From contig DPZM01000064.1 of NCBI GenBank assembly GCA_003535955.1, forward strand, positions 1 through 6,444: a stretch of 6,444 nucleotides of DNA, written 5' to 3'. Shown here in pieces: positions 1 to 4,148 of the stretch. The translations under genes were made by a program, and so were the position numbers. How positions within the stretch are numbered: position 1 is the first letter of the stretch; every line of letters starts with the position of its first letter. Below the pieces are notes generated by a model. It was not told the DNA's origin, did no database searches, and saw nothing but the letters and a program-made list of their open reading frames with translations. The DNA is from Lachnospiraceae bacterium (GTDB taxonomy: Bacteria; Bacillota; Clostridia; Lachnospirales; Lachnospiraceae).

Positions 1-474
1 CTTATAAAGGATCCGAAGGATATAAACGCAAGGGCTGAGATCCAGTGGCTTGCAAGCGTGGCCCATAACAACTTCCTGGATGCGGGACGCATAGCCGACT
101 GGGGTTCACACAGGATCGAGCATGAGCTGTCGGCCCAGTACAATATCACTCACGGCGAGGGTATGGCAGTGGCCATAACTGCCTGGGTTAAATATATGGC
201 AGGGGTTAAGCCCTGGAGGCCCGCACTTCTTGCAACAAGGGTGTTCGGCGTGGATGCATACGATCATGATGAAGAAGAGAGGGCGCGTATCTTATCCGAA
301 AAGCTTAGGGATTTTTTCCGTAAGCTTGGCCTTAAGACAAGCCTTACCGAGCTGGGAATAGACGATAAGGATTTCGAAGTTATGGCAAAACGGGCAACCA
401 GAAACGGAACGGTTGGACATTATGTACCGCTTGATGCTGAGAAATTCGTGGATATCTTAAAGCTTGCTATCTGA
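1..474 (+). CDS. Iron-containing alcohol dehydrogenase, butanol dehydrogenase-like (C-terminal fragment)
   Basis: This is the 3' part of a gene that enters from the left edge: frame 1 is open from base 1 and ends at TGA 472-474, giving 157 residues. The family is usually about 390 residues, so roughly 230 N-terminal residues, including the NAD(P)-binding domain, lie outside. Fragment residues 34-54 fit the second iron-ADH signature: a Trp at 34, His37, Glu40-His41, then His51-Gly52-x-Gly54. His37 and His51 are 14 apart, matching the two metal-ligand histidines (267 and 281) of E. coli YqhD; the other two ligands would be upstream. The family reduces aldehydes to alcohols with NAD(P)H in the cytoplasm, often butyraldehyde to butanol. 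Substrate and cofactor cannot be read from this fragment. A GTG at 58 could be mistaken for a start, but the signature context and open frame upstream make it internal. Confidence 0.93.
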   Translation, partial: LIKDPKDINARAEIQWLASVAHNNFLDAGRIADWGSHRIEHELSAQYNITHGEGMAVAITAWVKYMAGVKPWRPALLATRVFGVDAYDHDEEERARILSEKLRDFFRKLGLKTSLTELGIDDKDFEVMAKRATRNGTVGHYVPLDAEKFVDILKLAI

Positions 475-476
475 AA

Positions 477-516
477 AAGAAACGGGAGACGGTTCCTGAA
501 CCGTCCCCCGTTTCTT
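477..516. terminator. Bidirectional hairpin terminator between convergent genes
   Basis: The arms at 477-495 and 498-516 are complementary except for one A/C mismatch (487 with 506), giving a stem of about 19-20 bp closed by a tiny loop around CCTG. The stem is GC-rich in its middle, with A-rich left and T-rich right ends. It begins 2 bases after the dehydrogenase stop and ends 6 bases before the stop of the minus-strand lipoprotein gene, the usual position of a shared terminator. Read on the minus strand it is followed by a run of T, so it should work best for the lipoprotein gene. Its right arm contains GAACCGTCCCC, which recurs at 2182-2192, so it may also be a dispersed palindromic repeat used as a terminator. 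Confidence 0.8.
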
Positions 517-522
517 ATAAAT

Positions 523-1923
523 TTAGCGCGGAAGATCCACGGGATCCCAGCCGAAGTCCTGATACTTTGTTATCTTAAGATCATTGGCCTTAACGTAATC
601 GGCAATGATCTGTCCCCTTATTTCAGAGCGTTTCTCGTCGTCCATCACCTTTGTCAGATCATCGAACCTGTTTCCGAAGATCTTCCGGGCGGTGGGCAGG
701 TATTCCGAACCGTCACCTACAACTTCCATTTCGGTAACTTCATAATCATCGCCGGACTTCTTAAGGTGGATGCATCCGGGATAGGAACCGCCTGACTGTG
801 TCATAAGGGTATCATCCTCGAGCTTGTAATTGTTGATCCAGAAATCCCCCCAAACCTTGATATCCTCAGGATCGCTGTCGTCGGTATCAACCAGGTTCAC
901 TACCGGTATCGAAACATCCGCTTTTTCATAATCCTTGCTGCATTCCTCGGCGATATACTCATATACCGCAGCCATCAGCTTATCGTCTCCGGGATATTTA
1001 TATGCCGGCAGAACGCCCGTATCCTTAGCGGCGCCTTCCCGGGTGAAGGTAAGCCAGTTGCCGTCCAGGTTGAGCATCAGGTTATCTCCTTCGATGGTAT
1101 ACTCATATGAATTGTCTGCCTGGATAAGCATGGTGCTTCCCCACATAACATTGATATCATCCTGCATGCTGATAAGGCCCGAGTGGTCCTCGTTAAGAGT
1201 CACGGAATACTCATAGGTAACTTCCTCACCTTCGATTTCCTCCGTTTCGGTCATCTTATACACACCGGGATAATAATCATACATAGTCTGGGGTTCAAAA
1301 TCATCATACGTGATCGAATCGATTATTCCGGACAGGGTATCACTGACTGCCATATCCATTTCATCATCCCCCGCCTTGTGGGTGACAAAGTCAAACACCA
1401 GAACACCGCCGTTATATTCACCGGCGAAGATGTCCTCCGAAAGGCCCGACCCCTCGCCATTATCCTTGGGGTTTCTCCAATATCCCCATTTGTCATTGGT
1501 TCCCGGGAAATAACTCTCGCTTCTGACTATTGCCTCCGGATCATCCCATCCCTGCGTGAGCTTCGCAAGAACCTCCTCGGGCTGCTCGTCTGGAACATAG
1601 CTTATTGACAGCATATTGGTACCGGCCGATTCCCCGGTGTAGACGAAGGAGGTCATATCCTCGGCTTCATTTACGGTGATAAGGGACGGATCGTATTTAA
1701 CCGACCATCCCCGGCTGTTCTTGTATTCCTCGTACTCGGGAAGTTCAACATCCTCCGCTTCATCTTCACCGGTATCTTCCGCTTCCGCATCCTCACTTTC
1801 CGCCTCTTCCGACGGCTCGTTGTAGATGTTTACATTTACATTCTTTCCACACCCGGTCAGGGCTGAAAACATGGATACCGCCATAAGGCCTGCTATAAAT
1901 GATACGATTATTTTTTTCTTCAT
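523..1923 (-). CDS. Putative multidomain lipoprotein of unknown function
   Basis: This encodes 466 residues from the ATG at 1923-1921. That start is preceded by AGGAG at 1933-1929 with a 5-base gap and opens directly onto a signal peptide; an in-frame ATG 57 bases upstream would put 19 unhelpful residues before it. Residues 1-24 are a lipoprotein signal (KKK, hydrophobic core) ending in lipobox LTG-Cys25, so the protein should be lipid-anchored on the outer face of the membrane. Residues 36-66 form an acidic linker with 18 Asp/Glu and no Lys/Arg. Three globular segments seem to follow. About 73-209 is of mixed alpha/beta character. About 218-297 has beta-rich phrases (LNEDHSG, YEYTIEGD, WLTFTR) like a small lipocalin-like barrel. 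About 313-466 contains VWGDFW, YPGCIHLKK and a YQDFGWDP tail. I recognise no catalytic motif. It resembles surface lipoproteins common in Lachnospiraceae (from memory, unverified). It is divergent from the efflux operon and convergent with the dehydrogenase. Confidence 0.88.
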   Translation of the reverse strand: MKKKIIVSFIAGLMAVSMFSALTGCGKNVNVNIYNEPSEEAESEDAEAEDTGEDEAEDVELPEYEEYKNSRGWSVKYDPSLITVNEAEDMTSFVYTGESAGTNMLSISYVPDEQPEEVLAKLTQGWDDPEAIVRSESYFPGTNDKWGYWRNPKDNGEGSGLSEDIFAGEYNGGVLVFDFVTHKAGDDEMDMAVSDTLSGIIDSITYDDFEPQTMYDYYPGVYKMTETEEIEGEEVTYEYSVTLNEDHSGLISMQDDINVMWGSTMLIQADNSYEYTIEGDNLMLNLDGNWLTFTREGAAKDTGVLPAYKYPGDDKLMAAVYEYIAEECSKDYEKADVSIPVVNLVDTDDSDPEDIKVWGDFWINNYKLEDDTLMTQSGGSYPGCIHLKKSGDDYEVTEMEVVGDGSEYLPTARKIFGNRFDDLTKVMDDEKRSEIRGQIIADYVKANDLKITKYQDFGWDPVDLPR

Positions 1924-1926
1924 GGG

Positions 1927-1935
1927 CTCTCCTCT
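1927..1935 (-). promoter_or_regulatory. Ribosome binding site fixing the lipoprotein start
   Basis: On the minus strand the purine run AGAGGAGAG contains AGGAG at 1933-1929, five bases before ATG 1923. No comparable purine run serves the upstream in-frame ATG at 1980. The short start also begins directly with the Lys-rich signal peptide. Confidence 0.8.
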
Positions 1936-1983
1936 CGTAAACCTTAGATTTATATACTTCGCTGTTTTGGATACAGGCATATT

Positions 1984-2119
1984 CGTATCTGTTCAGTACC
2001 TTCACAGATACGATGCGCATGCCCATGCTTATTTGCCTTCGGCAAAGGGCATGCTCACTCCCGCATCATGTTCTTACGTCCTCAGCAGCAAGTGCTTCGG
2101 ACTGTGCTGAACAGCTACG
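1984..2119. repeat. 136-bp fold-back element with terminal inverted repeats (MITE-like or structured RNA)
   Basis: The ends CGTATCTGTTCAG (1984-1996) and CTGAACAGCTACG (2107-2119) are inverted repeats matching at 12 of 13 positions. As + strand RNA the pairing can extend to 16 bp (1997-1999 with 2104-2106, one G.U). Inside, GCATGCCC (2017-2024) pairs with GGGCATGC (2047-2054), capped by TTTGCC-TTC-GGCAAA (2032-2046) and extendable by GATGC/GCATC (2012-2016 with 2063-2067). Nested at the left end is an alternative perfect 10-bp hairpin, 1983-1992 with 2004-2013, that competes with the closing stem. The immediate flanks CATATT (1978-1983) and CTTATT (2120-2125) agree at 5 of 6 bases, a weak hint of a target duplication. 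No protein is encoded. It could be a non-autonomous mobile element, a BIME/REP-type repeat, or a structured leader RNA of the lipoprotein gene; sequence alone does not decide. Confidence 0.55.
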
Positions 2120-2165
2120 CTTATTCTACCATATTCGTCGCTTGAGTGCATTATAATTCGTCTGT

Positions 2166-2200
2166 AAAAAAATGAACCGGGGAACCGTCCCCTTGTTTCA
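2166..2200 (-). repeat. GAACCGTCCCC palindrome with T-tract, second copy; possible minus-strand terminator
   Basis: GGGGA (2179-2183) and TCCCC (2188-2192) form a 5-bp stem with loop ACCG, framed by TGAA (2173-2176) and TTCA (2197-2200). On the minus strand the structure runs directly into seven T (2172-2166), as in a weak intrinsic terminator. The core GAACCGTCCCC at 2182-2192, followed after two bases by GTTTC, matches the right arm of the hairpin at 477-516. From memory, GGGGACGGTTC-type palindromes are dispersed in many bacterial genomes and are sometimes linked to REP-associated tyrosine transposases; this is not verified here. It lies between the fold-back element and the efflux promoter. 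Confidence 0.55.
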
Positions 2201-2246
2201 CATAGACCATATCTTCGGTTACACCTGATGAAATATATAAAATATC

Positions 2247-2275
2247 TTGACGCAGGGGTGATTTTGTGCCATAAT
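2247..2275 (+). promoter_or_regulatory. Sigma-70-type promoter of the efflux operon
   Basis: The -35 box is TTGACG (2247-2252; 5 of 6 to consensus), the spacer is 17 bases, and the -10 box is CATAAT (2270-2275; 5 of 6). An AT-rich block lies just upstream (2231-2246). Transcription would start near 2282, leaving a leader of about 60 bases before the adaptor gene. Confidence 0.75.
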
Positions 2276-2304
2276 ACCTTGCGCAAAATATATTGGTGCA
2301 AAAT
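2261..2304 (+). promoter_or_regulatory. Operator-like repeat cluster over the -10 box and start site
   Basis: ATTTTGTGC (2261-2269) and GCGCAAAAT (2281-2289) are inverted repeats matching at 8 of 9 positions, centred 20 bases apart with the -10 box between them. A third arm in the same direction as the second, GTGCAAAAT, lies at 2296-2304. This layout fits a dimeric helix-turn-helix repressor of TetR or MarR type that would block RNA polymerase, a common arrangement for efflux operons. No regulator is encoded in the window, so the binding protein is unknown. Confidence 0.5.
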
Positions 2305-2330
2305 GAGATCTTCTTAAAGTTTCGGATTCG

Positions 2331-2335
2331 AGGAG
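2331..2335 (+). promoter_or_regulatory. Ribosome binding site that selects the adaptor start
   Basis: AGGAG lies 7 bases before ATG 2343 but only 1 base before the earlier in-frame ATG at 2337. The later one is therefore the likely start; a third ATG at 2349 is 13 bases away and less likely. Confidence 0.75.
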
Positions 2336-2342
2336 AATGATT

Positions 2343-4148
2343 ATGAAAATGACCATAATATTGAAAAAATCCATTTCGGTTCTTATAGCTCTGGTCCTGG
2401 CGCTTCCATTGGCGGCCTGTTCGGAGAAAGAGGCTGCTCCCGAGGAAAGTATTGCCGACAAGCCCATAATGGTTAAACAGCAATTGCCGGATGTAAAGTC
2501 ACTGGCCACCATGTCCAATTACGTGGGTACGGTGGAGGCGGACAGTACGGTCAATGTCATTCCCAAGGTAAGCGCGGAGGTTCTTTCGGCCAACTACATC
2601 GTAGGAGACCATGTAAATGCCGGAGACCTGCTCTTTACTCTGGATGACAGCACGGCCCGGATCGCCCTTGATCAGGCTAACGCCGGACTTAAGAGCGCGA
2701 AGGCAGGGCTTAATGCAGCCCAGGCCAATTACGAGGCGGGCAAGGCCGGCCTTGTCGCTCAGGAGGCCCAGAAGACAGCAACGCAGGTTTCGGCCTATGA
2801 AACCTTAGGTAAGCTTGATACCACGGGCCAGCAGATGCAGGTTGCCGCCGATTCCGCTTATGTGCAGGCAAGACAGGCAGGGCTTAATTCGGATTCAGCC
2901 CATGAGACTTATGATTTTTACAAGGATCAGATAAGGGATAAGGAGAATCAGAGAAATGAGCTCCTTGCTGCCGGCAGTAAGGCCGGAGCGGCCCTCGGAA
3001 GCTATCAGTCGGCCCTGAATCAGGCGAATAATGCCCTTAATTCCCTTAACTCGATAAAGACCCAGTACGAGAATTACAATACTCCCGGAATGACTGCCGA
3101 TGAGTACCTTCAGTCGGTGGGCTTTTCCTCACCCGATGAGCTCTATCAGGCAATAGGTGAGGCCCAGAAGAATGCGGCAGCGGCTCAGGCTGGTGTGGCC
3201 ACGGCATCGGAGGCTTACTCGACGACCAAGGCAGCCGTTGAAAGCCTTGATTCGGCCCTTGACCAGCTGTATCTTCAGAAGGATACCGCAGGAAATACGG
3301 CGGAGAGTGCAGCCCTGACCTACGGGCTTGCGGTGGAGTCCTCGGACCTTGCAAGCAGGCAGAAGCAGGACTTCGACAAGTATACACGCAATACCATTAC
3401 CTCAGGTGCCATTGCCCAGGCCATAGGGGCCGAGCAGCAGCTTAAGGCAACCGGGGCCCAGGTAAAGGCAGGGGGAGCTCAGGTGGATGCCGGAAGCGCG
3501 GGAGTGGAACAGGCCAATGCCGCGGTGGAAAGCGCGAAGACTGCCCTGTCATATTACAGTGTATCCGCACCGGTCTCTGGTACCATAACTGCAATAAACA
3601 TATCGGAACACAACATGTGTTCTCCTTCCCAGATAGCCTATACGATAAAAAGCGACGCAGCAGTCAAGGTGGTCTTCTACGTTGCCGAGAAATCGGCACA
3701 GGAGATGTTCCCCGATGATAAGGTGATCCTTGAAAAGGACGGAATGACCTATGAGGGCCGTATCATCCTTGTTTCCAACGAGCTTGATGCAAATAAGGGA
3801 CTCTACAGGGTTGAAGCCGGACTCCTTGACCCCTCCGTATCGCTGCCCTACGATTCCGCAATAAGCTTAAGAGCAGCCTCAAGGCAGGTAAAGAATGCCC
3901 TTACCGTGCCGGTTGACAGCGTTTATTATGATAACGATCAGGCCTATCTGTTTGTGAACGATAACGGTATCGCCAAAAGGAAGGACGTGGTTGTGGGACT
4001 GTCCGAGGGCGATTCCATCGAAGTAAAGGAAGGACTGTTGGCGGATGAAGTTGTGATTACAAGCTGGACTGCCGGACTTAAGGAAGGTACGAAGGTAATG
4101 ACGGATAACAGTATCAGCAAGGAAAATATCATTGTGGTGAATGACTGA
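2343..4148 (+). CDS. RND efflux membrane-fusion (adaptor) lipoprotein, HlyD/AcrA family, with extended alpha-hairpin
   Basis: This is a 601-residue adaptor that should sit on the outer face of the membrane and couple to the downstream RND permease. Residues 1-25 are a lipoprotein signal ending in lipobox LAA-Cys26. The first half of the lipoyl-like (barrel-sandwich) domain is about residues 70-103 (VGDHVNAGDLLFTLDD). The second half is about 404-440, with SAPVSGTITAI at 408-418. Beta-barrel and membrane-proximal domains follow to the C-terminus. Between the lipoyl halves lie about 300 residues rich in Ala, Gln, Ser and Glu that form heptads at both ends (about 108-149 and 369-403), as in an antiparallel coiled-coil hairpin. 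A Pro/Gly turn near 247-249 lies almost at its midpoint. AcrA is about 400 residues with a hairpin near 100, so this one is roughly three times longer. The stop overlaps the permease start (TGATG), implying translational coupling. Substrate is not predictable. Confidence 0.92.
   Translation: MKMTIILKKSISVLIALVLALPLAACSEKEAAPEESIADKPIMVKQQLPDVKSLATMSNYVGTVEADSTVNVIPKVSAEVLSANYIVGDHVNAGDLLFTLDDSTARIALDQANAGLKSAKAGLNAAQANYEAGKAGLVAQEAQKTATQVSAYETLGKLDTTGQQMQVAADSAYVQARQAGLNSDSAHETYDFYKDQIRDKENQRNELLAAGSKAGAALGSYQSALNQANNALNSLNSIKTQYENYNTPGMTADEYLQSVGFSSPDELYQAIGEAQKNAAAAQAGVATASEAYSTTKAAVESLDSALDQLYLQKDTAGNTAESAALTYGLAVESSDLASRQKQDFDKYTRNTITSGAIAQAIGAEQQLKATGAQVKAGGAQVDAGSAGVEQANAAVESAKTALSYYSVSAPVSGTITAINISEHNMCSPSQIAYTIKSDAAVKVVFYVAEKSAQEMFPDDKVILEKDGMTYEGRIILVSNELDANKGLYRVEAGLLDPSVSLPYDSAISLRAASRQVKNALTVPVDSVYYDNDQAYLFVNDNGIAKRKDVVVGLSEGDSIEVKEGLLADEVVITSWTAGLKEGTKVMTDNSISKENIIVVND

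Larger units (their letters stand above)
1924..2342. other. Divergent intergenic region, 419 bp
   Basis: No coding region is supported here. From left to right it holds the lipoprotein ribosome site, a 136-bp fold-back element (1984-2119), an AT-rich stretch, a GAACCGTCCCC palindrome with an adjacent A7 tract (2166-2200), an AT-rich block (2231-2246) that could act as an UP element, the efflux promoter (2247-2275), an operator-like repeat cluster (2261-2304) and the efflux ribosome site. I found no convincing promoter for the minus-strand lipoprotein. TATAAT reads on the minus strand at 2155-2150 and TATAAA at 1954-1949, but neither has a good -35 at the right distance. If the first is used, the fold-back element would be in the lipoprotein mRNA leader. 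Confidence 0.75.

Noticed and set aside
58..474. GTG at 58 as start of a 138-residue protein
   Set aside because: The frame is open to base 1 and the residues upstream continue the dehydrogenase family sequence, so this is an internal Val of a truncated gene.
935..1608. Plus-strand open frames (935-1216, 1183-1608, 1310-1513) opposite the lipoprotein gene
   Set aside because: They are antisense shadows with no ribosome site and no protein-like features; the minus strand carries lipobox and domain signals.
1924..1980. Longer lipoprotein start at the in-frame ATG 1980
   Set aside because: It adds 19 polar residues before the signal peptide, and the strong AGGAG sits just before the inner ATG 1923.
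1978..2125. CATATT/CTTATT as a firm target-site duplication
   Set aside because: Only 5 of 6 bases agree in AT-rich DNA, so it is noted as a hint and not annotated as a feature.
2152..2157. Perfect + strand TATAAT as a promoter for the efflux operon
   Set aside because: No -35-like hexamer lies 16-18 bases upstream, whereas 2247-2275 has two good boxes with ideal spacing.
2074..2518. Minus-strand small frames across the intergenic region and adaptor start
   Set aside because: They run through the promoter, operator and palindrome and have no ribosome site or recognisable domain.
3046..3387. Minus-strand 113-residue frame within the adaptor
   Set aside because: It is antisense to the Ala/Gln-rich hairpin and its Pro/Arg/Ser-rich composition is the expected by-product.
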